From: Elysia marginata | Lineage: Eukaryota; Mollusca; Gastropoda; Plakobranchidae | Direction: 5' to 3' | Assembly: GCA_019649035.1 (NCBI GenBank) | Contig: BMAT01008376.1 | Coordinates: forward strand, 328,762 to 351,211 | DNA: 22,450 nt | Shown: piece by piece, positions 16,801 through 22,160 of the stretch | How positions within the stretch are numbered: the first letter of the stretch is position 1 | Layout: each line of letters begins with the position of its first letter | Position numbers and translations under genes: made by a program | The notes under the pieces: generated by a model | Database searches by the model: none | The model's input: the letters and a program-made list of their open reading frames with translations, nothing else | Told to the model about the DNA's origin: nothing

Positions 16801-19720
16801 GCTCTTAAGATTTTGAAATGTTTTATCTTATCAGGAAAAAACAAAGAGAAGTGACGCAACTGAATCAATTTTTGCGACATTTTGAAAACTGAATTTTTTA
16901 AAAATATATTTCTGTGATTTTAGAGCATATTGCCAATTATTCGCATTGATTTTTATGCATTTCAATATAACTTTTAGATTTATAAAGACAAGAAGAATGG
17001 CCATTTAAGATTCTGTAATAGTTTTTATGTCTTTGTATTGTAAAACTCTTTGATTTTGTTCAATGTTACACTCTTTTACAACGGTTTTAACTATATTTAA
17101 TGTAACTTATTCTACTATAATATGGGTATTAGTGCCTACAAGCACTGATTTAGTGGATTTTACGCGTCCTATGAGAAAATTTTTGGTATTTTTTTATTAT
17201 TATTATTCATATAATGAACACTAGGACTAAAAATCTTACTTGTACGCCTGAGCCAGGGACCAGATTGCCACAGCACAGTAGATTGTGTCTCGAACATGAG
17301 CTATCCTATTGGTATTCTTCTCATGTCCAATTGAAGGGAACAGAGCAAATGTTGGACTCTGGTACTGAAGAATTTGGCGTTTTACTATCAATGAAAGAAA
17401 AGAACGCAAATTTAAGGTGAAATCAATTAAATTTGTGAATAATTCATTACTTTAGTTGCTCTATTGTGGACATCAGATTTTTTTTTCTGATGTTTGACAA
17501 TGCTTTAGTTGCAAGTATTGAAAAAATTTTTTCTATTGATTTTCTTGAGGATATTTGATGATGATTTCAGTTGCCAAGCTATTTTTATTCACCTGCAGAC
17601 AAGGTTATTTTACAAATGGTAAATTCTGATAAATTTAAAGCAACTGCGACAAATTGTTTAAAAAATCCTGTTGAGACCACTCGATTTCTCAAAACATAAT
17701 AATTATAATTATTGTTAATAATAATAATACAGTGTATTTTTATAGCGCCTAATCCCCAAACATGCTCTATTACAGATTTTTACAAAATACATTTTAAGCA
17801 TTACGTCATATACATAATTTACTTTCATATCTCTTACATGCAGAAGACAAGGGAAAAAAAGACATCAGGATAACCCTAGCCCTGATAAGAATTCTTCTTA
17901 AACAAACGTTGTGATGTTATGGTCCGCAATTCGTTGAGGCGGGAGTTCCAAATTTGGGGGGGGGGGGCATATATATCAGGCCCCAAAAACCGTCCCCAAC
18001 TTTGGAGCACCATATTTCTAACAGTGATTGTGCAATTATCATATAACCTGAGCATGTGATGAACCAACTATTACTCGAATACCAACCCAAATATTAGTGA
18101 CATCTATTAATAAATAACAAAACGACAGGTGTTTTTAAAAAATTACCGAAACTCTTGAAAAAGACACAAAAACCATTCAGAGAATTACATCTCTCTGCTT
18201 TAAAAAAAACCCTTCCTTCAAGTCAATCAAGGTGACTTTATTCTGCAACAAGATGATGCTACTTTGCATACAAGTCATGCAACCCAACTATTTCTCATAG
18301 ATCAAGGGATTGGTTTCATTGCCAAAGATGACTGGCCACCAGAATCTCCAGATTTAAATCCGATGGACTATGCAATTTGGTACTGGCTTGTTGAGAAGGT
18401 CTAAATGGGACGGTCGATTACTTTTACAGAAAATGAACTGAAAGCAACAATAAAGGGGTGCTGGAAACAAATAAGTATTGAGCAAGTAAGAAAGCCAATT
18501 GCAACATGGCGCAAAGAGTTAGAGCTGTTGTTCATCTGGAAGGACGTTCTACAGATCACTTGAAAACTGATGACACTTGACTGCGTCGCCGTTTTTTTTA
18601 CATCTGAGGTGTTACCTAGATTCAAATAACTTCTAAACCAATTCAGCAAGAAGCCTAAAACTTCACACAATTTGACATACATAAAATTTGTCTTACAATG
18701 TGTGTATTTTCATGTAAATCCTGTAAACAGGTGTGAAGTTACTTATAGGGTGACAAAGTTGAGGACACTTTTTGGGCCACCCCATGCATGGAGGGCTCTT
18801 TGCCCTGCTTTGAATTCGCAGAACTTTTAAAAGATTCATATTAGTTGATCTCAACTGCCTGGATGGGATATACAGTATATTGAGGTCTTTAACGTATTCA
18901 GGTGCCTAGTGTTTGTAAACGCATTTGCAATACGAAAGGGTGATTTTATAATCTATTCTAAATTTTACAGGCAGGAGAGGAATGATTTTAATTGTATTTG
19001 TAACAAGTACTCTCTAGGGTTTTTCAGTCTTAGCCTTGTTGCCCTGTTTTGAAAATATTGCAGTTTATTAATAGATTCTGTAAATATAAACCAGAAAGAA
19101 GGAAGTTTAAACCCCTTCGTGACATTGGTTTTGTTAATCCATGCATGGCTGCATGATGGCAGTTCCCGGTTAAAGAGTGGGATTATTTGTATATTTCTTA
19201 ACATCACTGAACAATAATCATAACGTCAGATTTTAAGTAACTCTGGATTAAATGCCCCTCTTAGTCTTAATCTCTTATGCAGTGTAAAATATGACGTACA
19301 TTGTACGACTAGGTGTCATGGGGAGCAGAAAAATCTACTGATTACAGAACGTATAACGTACGTCGTGTCTGAATCTTGTCATGAAAAGTAGGACGTACAG
19401 CGAACGTTATAGGTCATAAAGGGGTTAAAGTGATCTCTAGTCAGCTCCTCTCTAGACTAGAAAATAAAAAGACGAAATCAAGATTTGAATTGACTTCTGA
19501 TCCAGAAAATCAAGAGTAAGTTAAACACTGTTACGATGGCCGGTTTTAAGAAAGCAAAGCACTCACATAACAAATAATAGCTCTCTAACTTAACACTCAA
19601 GTGGTGTGGCTCTTTCTCTTTGGCAGGTTGAATTGGTGGCAACAGTCCTATTCGAGTGTCAAACCGTTGCTGACGTTCAGGAAAAGTAAGGGACTGGCGT
19701 CTTTTCAGGTCAGCACTCAT
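4754..19720 (-). CDS. PHKB: Phosphorylase b kinase regulatory subunit beta (PHKB-like), N-terminal 484 codons over 12 exons
   Basis: PHKB is a regulatory subunit of the cytosolic hexadecameric phosphorylase kinase, which activates glycogen phosphorylase. Twelve exons on the minus strand join in frame: 19720-19567, 17384-17240, 15941-15842, 15377-15270, 14705-14646, 13982-13846, 12668-12509, 8644-8447, 7657-7600, 6816-6739, 5694-5539 and 4851-4754. Every intron is GT-AG and all split codons close correctly. Conserved blocks occur in family order: [88 protein letters not shown]. The IDDD, DAHNRNR and [10 protein letters not shown] blocks match the beta subunit rather than the alpha subunit. This part is the GH15/glucoamylase-like domain; the family is about 1,090 residues long, so more than half, including the C-terminal calmodulin-binding region, lies left of the window. 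Introns range from 442 to 3864 bp. Confidence 0.95.
4852..5538 (-). other. PHKB intron 11
   Basis: A 687-bp AT-rich intron. The plus-strand segment starting at TA-CAGTCAAGTC (5005-5046) resembles a second segment at 6136-6177 in intron 10. Both look like CpG-decayed ends or internal parts of pogo-like elements. Nothing else was recognised. Confidence 0.75.
5539..5694 (-). CDS. PHKB: PHKB exon 11
   Basis: 156 nt completing codon 400 (Gly) and encoding residues 401-451: [20 protein letters not shown], then [20 protein letters not shown], then [11 protein letters not shown]. It matches YYYVP....EYEKNNPGSQ.R and LWGQALYIIAKLL. The acceptor is ACACAG and the donor GTAAGT. Confidence 0.95.
5695..6738 (-). 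other. PHKB intron 10
   Basis: A 1044-bp intron. The segment from about 5955 to 6180 is probably a decayed mobile-element fragment. It has related ATCTGGACT...GTCTGT words in inverted orientation near both ends, and the 6136-6177 motif shared with intron 11. The remainder shows nothing recognisable. Confidence 0.65.
6739..6816 (-). CDS. PHKB: PHKB exon 10
   Basis: 78 nt completing codon 374 (Ser) and encoding residues 375-399, [20 protein letters not shown] then HNSPD, plus one base of codon 400. It corresponds to VFRGNPKQVQEYQDLL.PVLH. The acceptor is TTACAG and the donor GTGAGG. Confidence 0.9.
6817..7599 (-). other. PHKB intron 9
   Basis: A 783-bp AT-rich intron with a short (TA)n run near 7548-7562. 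No mobile element or gene was recognised. The plus-strand open frames here show no family signature. Confidence 0.7.
7600..7657 (-). CDS. PHKB: PHKB exon 9
   Basis: 58 nt: 19 codons (residues 355-373), [19 protein letters not shown], plus the first base of codon 374. It matches LFDGIECE(F/W)PIFFLYMMID. The acceptor is CTCCAG and the donor GTAAGT. Confidence 0.94.
7658..8446 (-). other. PHKB intron 8
   Basis: A 789-bp intron. The right part is occupied by the piggyBac-type MITE 8118-8376; the left 460 bp are AT-rich without a recognised feature. Confidence 0.8.
8118..8376. mobile_element. Non-autonomous piggyBac-type element (MITE), 259 bp
   Basis: The left end reads CCCGTTGAGTGCC (8118-8130). 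The right end, read inward, is CCCCTTCAATGCC (8376-8364), matching at 10 of 13 positions. The right flank is TTAA (8377-8380) and the left flank TGAA (8114-8117), one change from the duplicated TTAA target. The termini closely resemble those of the complete piggyBac 460 bp away (CCCCTTGAGTG). No transposase is encoded. It sits 65 bp from the PHKB exon 8 donor. Confidence 0.75.
8447..8644 (-). CDS. PHKB: PHKB exon 8
   Basis: The largest exon in the window: 198 nt, 66 codons (residues 289-354), beginning [20 protein letters not shown] and ending [14 protein letters not shown]. It carries the [12 protein letters not shown] and FFRDGYKT blocks. The donor GTTTGG is weak. The frame stays open for 84 codons beyond it, so unspliced message would encode a truncated protein. 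The exon lies between a piggyBac-type MITE (8118-8376) and a complete piggyBac (8839-11496). Confidence 0.95.
8839..8852 (+). repeat. piggyBac left terminal inverted repeat
   Basis: CCCCTTGAGTGTCC directly follows TTAA. It pairs imperfectly with the right end, differing at the G/C after TTGA and by an inserted T. The CCCTTTG-type start is the known form of piggyBac ends. Confidence 0.9.
8855..8919 (+). repeat. Subterminal repeat pair inside the piggyBac left end
   Basis: CCCCGAGCCTCACGCGGGG (8855-8873) and CCCCGAACCTCACTCGGAG (8900-8918) are two near-identical 19-bp units 45 bp apart, each with partly self-complementary arms (CCCCG...CGGGG). By analogy with other piggyBac elements these may be transposase binding sites; that role is inferred. 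Confidence 0.65.
8942..8949 (+). promoter_or_regulatory. Possible TATA box of the piggyBac transposase
   Basis: TATAAAAT lies 148 bp before the transposase ATG, inside the element and after the subterminal repeats. It is the only good TATA-like match between the left end and the ATG. In such AT-rich DNA the match could be chance. Confidence 0.4.
9097..11139 (+). CDS. piggyBac transposase (PGBD4-like), 680 aa
   Basis: This is a DDD-type transposase that cuts and pastes its element at TTAA in the nucleus. The start ATG at 9097 has a good context (GCCATGG). Residues 24-70 are acidic; 74-89 ([16 protein letters not shown]) and 113-124 are RS-rich; 139-150 are RG-rich. The catalytic core follows, with the three conserved aspartates at D339 ([12 protein letters not shown]), D434 (YMDNWYSS) and D538 ([10 protein letters not shown], with D541). 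The C-terminus is a cysteine-rich zinc-binding domain: C637xxC640, C654xxC657, C664, C668, H673, ending YHTRMIFWM. Order, residues and length fit full-length family members, and the reading frame is unbroken. No AATAAA was seen between the stop and the right end. Domesticated PGBD genes also exist, but the flanking inverted repeats and TTAA mark this as a transposon gene. Confidence 0.96.
   Translation: MAAQQRFRPCLSTSQALLEVLNDADSNDEDLYNGNEPEDEELDLELDLDQLSVPRILRDYHNDSDDEPGPSNVRPRSRSRSRSTSRGDSPVIGVDIKDSDNYEPPTARRRINNSRSRSSSTSREQSSHADNQVDLATQRGRGTGRGRGRANNVNRPSVDPLVSRWEECGPNPPNEVNFTGHPDIKVNTEGFSPADYFELFVDDDLLNHLVTQTNLYADQYKANNPELPQFSRVHEWTNIDKNEIKRFLALVLLTGIVKMPSISHYWKKSILYKYPIANLVMPRNRFQLILKFIHFNDNSQMAERNDPTYDRLYKIRPIVDHLFERFQSVYELRKDVCVDESLLLWKGRLIFCQYIPNKRSRFGIKLYLCCESDGELAGSGGYCYRFKIYTGKEDRAQEMRNVIPEDAQALSISEQTVVFMTLPLINKGYTVYMDNWYSSVRLYLYLLGKNTLACGTVRQARGIPPQIVQAQPSENSSTVSLLGDNVINATKYMSTKIVYMLSTSHGNEELAVPNRRRDGNIRRPKVSAEYNKNMGGVDKTDQLLQPYDCAKKSLKWTKKLFFHLCQMSLCNSFLLAKKEGYDKPLLNFIESVILSWLFDGHAPPQPDQTDDEVRCTERHFPAPIPPTENKAKPTRICVVCSKRGIKRKEVRNHCPDCPSKPALCYPDCYRDYHTRMIFWM
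11484..11496 (-). repeat. piggyBac right terminal inverted repeat
   Basis: GGCAGTCAAGGGG, followed directly by TTAA. Its inverse, CCCCTTGACTGCC, matches the left end apart from the differences noted there. Confidence 0.9.
11501..12508 (-). other. Rest of PHKB intron 7 right of the piggyBac
   Basis: About 1 kb of AT-rich intron. A minus-strand open frame at 12151-12342 looks slightly exon-like but has no good splice sites. No mobile element was recognised. Confidence 0.65.
12509..12668 (-). CDS. PHKB: PHKB exon 7
   Basis: 160 nt completing codon 235 (Ser) and encoding residues 236-288: [20 protein letters not shown], then [20 protein letters not shown], then [13 protein letters not shown]. 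The acceptor is TTTAG; a second AG eight bases downstream would break the phase and is rejected. The donor is GTAGAT. Confidence 0.95.
12669..13845 (-). other. PHKB intron 6
   Basis: A 1177-bp intron that contains the pogo-like MITE 13327-13493. The remaining sequence is AT-rich and shows nothing else recognisable. Confidence 0.75.
13327..13493. mobile_element. pogo-like MITE, 167 bp, CpG-decayed
   Basis: The segment is bounded by TA on both sides, inside TAATAATA-like flanks. It starts CACATGAGTCCACTTAGCTC and ends with the inverse of CAGTGCAATACACTCAAGTC, giving imperfect inverted ends. Internally it repeats ATAACTTGAATC, ATAACTTGTATCG and CTCAAACT. These words look like the ATAACTCGAA/CTCGAACT words typical of pogo/Tigger-type termini after CpG to TpG/CpA change. 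No coding capacity. Confidence 0.6.
13846..13982 (-). CDS. PHKB: PHKB exon 6
   Basis: 137 nt encoding residues 190-234 plus two bases of codon 235: [20 protein letters not shown], then [20 protein letters not shown], then TEIHA. The NNG-(S/T)TE block is diagnostic of the family. The acceptor is CTGCAG and the donor GTAAGC. Confidence 0.95.
13983..14645 (-). other. PHKB intron 5
   Basis: A 663-bp intron with AT-rich sequence and no recognised element or open frame of interest. Confidence 0.8.
14646..14705 (-). CDS. PHKB: PHKB exon 5
   Basis: A short exon of 60 nt, 20 codons (residues 170-189): [20 protein letters not shown]. It matches [20 protein letters not shown] of vertebrate beta subunits. 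The acceptor is CTCAG, the donor GTAGTT, and both junctions are phase 0. Confidence 0.94.
14706..15269 (-). other. PHKB intron 4
   Basis: A 564-bp intron. The plus-strand open frame at 14973-15167 is a low-complexity Lys/Phe/Ile-rich product of AT-rich DNA and is not considered a gene. Confidence 0.8.
15270..15377 (-). CDS. PHKB: PHKB exon 4
   Basis: 108 nt, 36 whole codons (residues 134-169): [20 protein letters not shown], then [16 protein letters not shown]. It corresponds to the family's ADKV-FK...LHS.FN..TGD....EEYGHLQ block. The acceptor is CAATAG and the donor GTAAAT. Confidence 0.93.
15378..15841 (-). other. PHKB intron 3
   Basis: A 464-bp AT-rich intron; nothing recognised. Confidence 0.8.
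15842..15941 (-). CDS. PHKB: PHKB exon 3
   Basis: 100 nt encoding the end of codon 100 and residues 101-133: [20 protein letters not shown], then [13 protein letters not shown]. This is one of the best conserved blocks of the beta subunit; the alpha subunits lack IDDD here. The acceptor is TTTATTTAG and the donor GTCAGA, and the exon ends in phase 0. Confidence 0.95.
15942..16514 (-). other. Part of PHKB intron 2 before the LINE fragment
   Basis: AT-rich intron with no recognised feature. The intron continues through the LINE fragment to 17239. Confidence 0.75.
16515..17207 (+). mobile_element. CR1/L2-like LINE, 3' end, decayed, in PHKB intron 2
   Basis: The translation of 16518-16735 holds the C-terminal reverse-transcriptase block QNKAARSI...[18 protein letters not shown], a hallmark of CR1/L2-type LINEs. 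After a frame break, KAFSVKA and [11 protein letters not shown] (about 16780-16915) match the terminal block of these proteins. About 280 bp of 3' untranslated sequence follow and end in a (TTA)n tail at 17195-17207. It is a 5'-truncated dead copy. The tail ends 33 bp from PHKB exon 2. Confidence 0.8.
17240..17384 (-). CDS. PHKB: PHKB exon 2
   Basis: 145 nt, starting at codon position 2 and ending after two bases of codon 100. It encodes [17 protein letters not shown], then [19 protein letters not shown]. These match the family's YQSPTTGLFP and RDSLYCA..WALALAYR blocks at the start of the glucoamylase-like fold. The acceptor is TTGATAG and the donor GTAAGA. The region near the donor is flanked by a plus-strand LINE tail that ends 33 bp away. 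Confidence 0.93.
17385..17699 (-). other. Part of PHKB intron 1 between exon 2 and the LINE
   Basis: About 315 bp of AT-rich sequence with no recognised feature. Confidence 0.7.
17979..18778 (+). mobile_element. mariner-family relic, about 800 bp, inserted in the LINE
   Basis: The left end, starting GGCCCCAAAAACCGTCCCC, and the inverse of the right end, starting GGCCCAAAAAGTGTCCTC, match at roughly 33 of 43 positions. They share CAACTTTG, CACC, TAT and TAAC at matching places. The plus strand inside encodes the transposase C-terminus. The N-terminal two thirds are missing, so this is an internally deleted, non-autonomous copy. No clear TA duplication survives. Confidence 0.72.
18211..18595 (+). 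pseudogene. mariner-like transposase, C-terminal fragment, broken
   Basis: Translation from 18231 reads [20 protein letters not shown] and then [23 protein letters not shown] (codon 18252-18254) and SPDLNP (codon 18351-18353) carry the second and third catalytic acids of the Tc1/mariner superfamily, with 32 residues between them and D as the last. A TAA follows at 18402-18404. Downstream, [17 protein letters not shown] continues, and a frameshift leads to [19 protein letters not shown], the usual C-terminus. The first catalytic acid and the DNA-binding domain are absent. Confidence 0.85.
19112..19424. mobile_element. piggyBac-type MITE, 313 bp, in PHKB intron 1
   Basis: The left end reads CCCCTTCGTGAC after TTTAAA (19106-19111). 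The right end, read inward, is CCCCTTTATGAC, followed outside by TTAA (19425-19428); 10 of 12 positions match. The right half carries CpG-rich subterminal words: CGTACATTGTACG (19295-19307), ACGTACGT (19356-19363), GACGTAC (19392-19398) and AACGTT (19403-19408). Such words are reminiscent of piggyBac subterminal repeats. No coding capacity was seen. Confidence 0.6.
19567..19720 (-). CDS. PHKB: PHKB exon 1, initiator ATG
   Basis: The exon encodes residues 1-51 plus one base of codon 52. The ATG at 19720-19718 has A at -3. The upstream frame holds no other ATG before an in-frame TAG at 19750-19748, which supports this start. The peptide begins [20 protein letters not shown] and ends KLESYYLL, the conserved KLxxYY block where the family's homology begins. 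The donor is GTGAGT at 19566-19561. The variable N-terminus is basic, as in other beta subunits. Confidence 0.88.
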
Positions 19721-20594
19721 TTTCACAAACGTTTGTAATTTGTAGCACTATCTTCGCTTTGTTTCATGAATATAGTTGATGGTATTTTCGAATCATTTGG
19801 TTTGTAAGAAGTACTAGACTAGATCTATTCTAGTAGTCAAATGCCACCTATCTACTAATCTAGATCTAGATAGGTCTGTACAGAAGAGAGGAGAAATCAT
19901 GGAGATGTGACAATTCAAGTTGTCCATAAATTGAGAAGCAGCTGTGGGTACCATACAGGGTATGGTATGGGGGAAAAGTTAAACTTTAGATATATGCTTT
20001 AAAGTTCACAGGATAGATTCTCGATCCAGATTCACACTTCTTAGCCTGCAAGTGCACACTTTCTTTCCTTTACTTCATGGTCACTTCATCAGTCTCAAAC
20101 TCAATATTATTGTAGCCTTGACCTTGGTAACAACCAAAATTAACCTCCTAAAATAAATAATGGCAGATCTGTATGACTTTTATTCGTGTTTTACTTTTAG
20201 TATCATACAGCTTTACACGATTGCCTTTTTTAAGCATCGTCGTTAAATTGTCATTTTCTGAAACCCTCTGACTCAATAAAATTCATATAAATATATTTTA
20301 TACGCACCAAATATGCATAACTGGAGAATAATTGAGGTAAACTGAGACACGTCATTTTGTAAAACTCACCATTTCTTTCGCATTTGGCTGCGTGCATTTC
20401 GATTTTTTTAAAACAGAAACTTTTCTTTTCCAGTTAGAAAACAGCACGGTTTTCATCATACCGTTCTTGTTCTTTTCATCAGCATGTTTAGTTCACACGC
20501 GGGCCAAACGTGGCATTTTTTTTTATTTTGCTAGATCTACGCTTTGTCTCACAAGCCTATCTATGGCCCGAATTCTTCTTGTTTGTTCCATACA
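19721..20594 (-). promoter_or_regulatory. PHKB 5' flank, 5' untranslated and promoter region
   Basis: No coding exon was recognised upstream of the ATG at 19720. The in-frame stop at 19750-19748 places the 5' UTR here. A strong donor-like AATG|GTGAGT on the minus strand (20373-20364) could end a noncoding first exon, with an AT-rich TATA-like stretch about 35 bp upstream. Near 19806-19874 lies a cluster of TCTAGA words, with the inverted pair CCTATCTA (19847-19854) and TAGATAGG (19867-19874). Transcription start is not determinable. Confidence 0.35.
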
Positions 20595-22160
20595 GCAAAA
20601 CTGATTTCACGTTAGAATTTTAAAGTCTGATCTTGATCTGTTGAGATATGTTTTCAGCTTTCCAGATCCTTTGTAGTTGTGTGTATGTGAAGTCAGTTCT
20701 TACCTATAACTGCGGAACATGGTCACTTACACAATCACAAGAAGACAGACTTAACGCGTTCCATAGAAAACAACTAAAGAAAGTACCCGGTACTCAACAT
20801 CAAGTACCCCGTGAAAATAACAAATTCATCTCTGTACAATAAGTGCAATGAACGCCCTCTCTCACTATTTATTCTTGAAAGTCGTTGGCGCCTTTTCGGT
20901 CATATATTGAGACGAGACAGCCAAATTCCCGCTAATCAAGCAATGAGCGGATATTTCGTGACGGAAGACAGCCAATTCAAAGGACGTCCACTAACAACAC
21001 TCCCTGTCGTCCTCAACCGAGACCTTTCCCGAATCATAAACAGCAACTTGCAACTGAAACGCAGCCACGATCTAGAGTACCTGAGATCTATAGCACAGCA
21101 GAGAGACGAGTGGACCAAGCTTACAGCGAGGATTTGAGAAGCAGCCGAGGCGTCCCAGTCGGAGCACTGAGATGCGAAAGGCCCTAAGTCAAGTAAATCA
21201 AGTATGTTGATCTTGCCTTTCCAATTTTTGCCTTAATGTCGGCGTCTGTTCCACCCTTCATGTCGATTATACTTCCTAAATATGTGAATGAGACTACTTC
21301 CTCTAGTGCCTCTGTTCCTAGTATGATTTCTTCCTGGTTTCTACTCCTGACATAAGTACCATAGACTTTTTACTGTGTATGTGAAGCCCAAGACTCTGAT
21401 ATTATATTTAGGTCCTCAGTCTTGCTTTGCATCTGCCATTTAGTATGTGAAAGAAAGACCAGGTCATCGGCAAAATCTAAGCCATCCAACTGCTGCCATA
21501 AGTTCCACTGAATACCATTTTTTACCCCTTGTAGACTCCTTCATAATCCAACCAATAGCCAAAATAAAGAGAAATGGTGACAGAAGGCATCCTTGGCGTA
21601 CCCCACTCCAAATTTGAAAACTATCTGATAGCTGACTCTGGTTAAAGATCCTGCAGTAGGAACTGTCATATGTACATTTAATAATATTGACTAGTTTTTG
21701 TGGCATACCATAGTGTCTCATAAGTTTCCACAAGGTCTGCTATTCAAACTGTCAAACTTCAAAGGCTTTCTCATAGTCGATAAAGTTAATTAGAATAGGA
21801 GAGTTCCATTCAGTTGACTGTTCAAAAAAAAATACACAATGTTGCTATCTGGTCCACACAAGATCGATTTTTTTTCTGAAATCTGCTTGATTGTCTCTTA
21901 TTTTGCATGTTTCATTCTTTCAAGGATAATTCTGTTAAAGACTTCCCCAGGTATAGACAGTAGTGTGATACCTCTATAATTGTTGCAGTTGCTCAAGCCT
22001 CCTTTCATTGGAGGTTTAATCAAATGTCCCTCTTTCCAGTCACAAGGTACCTTCTCCTGTTCCCAAATATTTACAAATAGACCATAAAGGATATCAACTG
22101 TTGTAGGAATATCTGCTTTTAGTGCCTCTGGTGGAATGAGGTCTGGACCTGCAACTCGGA
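20595..22160 (-). mobile_element. RTE-like LINE reverse transcriptase region, decayed, split by another LINE
   Basis: Read on the minus strand from 22160, the blocks appear in family order: VAGPDLIPPEALKA, CNNYRGITLLS, QADFRKK, FIDYEKAF (21784-21761, first catalytic Asp), LWKLMRHYG, GVRQGCLLSPFLF, LDGLDFADDL (FADD at 21474-21463), LEEVVSFTYLGSIID and GGTDADIKAKIGKARSTY. After the inserted LINE it resumes as QQIKIRL*NSNVKSVLLYG (about 20640-20595). There are frameshifts, one near an A run at about 21520, and stops. The endonuclease and 5' end are missing. The clade call (RTE, of the type that also gave CFDP2-like proteins) is from memory of the motif set. Confidence 0.85.
20653..21202 (+). mobile_element. 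LINE 3' end inserted in the RTE-like LINE, with 6-bp target duplication
   Basis: The plus-strand translation holds YVKSVLTYNCGTWSLTQSQE, AFHRKQLKKV, ESRWRLFGHILRRDSQIPAN and FKGRPLTTLP. This is the C-terminal region of a non-LTR retrotransposon protein, of a family different from its host LINE. One frame break lies near 20810. The 3' end has a short repeated tail (AAGTCAAGTAAATCAAGT). TATGTT flanks both sides (20647-20652 and 21203-21208), a likely target duplication. The copy is 5'-truncated, about 550 bp, and dead. Confidence 0.8.

Larger units (their letters stand above)
17700..19105 (-). mobile_element. CR1/L2-like LINE, 3' part, minus strand, split by a mariner element
   Basis: Read on the minus strand, 19105-18785 encodes [15 protein letters not shown], then after a frameshift [11 protein letters not shown] and [18 protein letters not shown]. 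On the far side of the mariner relic the block resumes as [25 protein letters not shown] (about 17968-17885), which is the WNSLP..LR...FK terminus of these LINEs. A TAG at 17878-17876 follows, then 3' untranslated sequence with a TATAGCGCC-type motif, and a (TAA)n tail at 17716-17729. The copy is 5'-truncated; a piggyBac-type MITE lies at its right edge. Confidence 0.75.

Noticed and set aside
17956..17967. Run of 12 G as a regulatory or G-quadruplex element.
   Set aside because: A single homopolymer in a dead LINE; it is just as likely a replication or sequencing artefact.
18965..19207. Continuous 80-codon minus-strand frame as one protein fragment.
   Set aside because: Only the part left of 19106 is LINE protein; the rest reads by chance into the MITE terminus.
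4754..19720. Assignment to the alpha subunit (PHKA) instead of beta.
   Set aside because: IDDD..GR.HEL, VIFVD.DAHNRNR and [10 protein letters not shown](S/T)TE are beta-type; alpha subunits differ at each of these blocks.
20653..22160. A single LINE copy inverted by twin priming, because the plus and minus fragments seemed to have complementary protein breakpoints.
   Set aside because: The minus-strand protein resumes left of the plus-strand fragment, a TATGTT repeat flanks that fragment, and the fragment's motifs belong to another family. Insertion of one LINE into another explains all of this.
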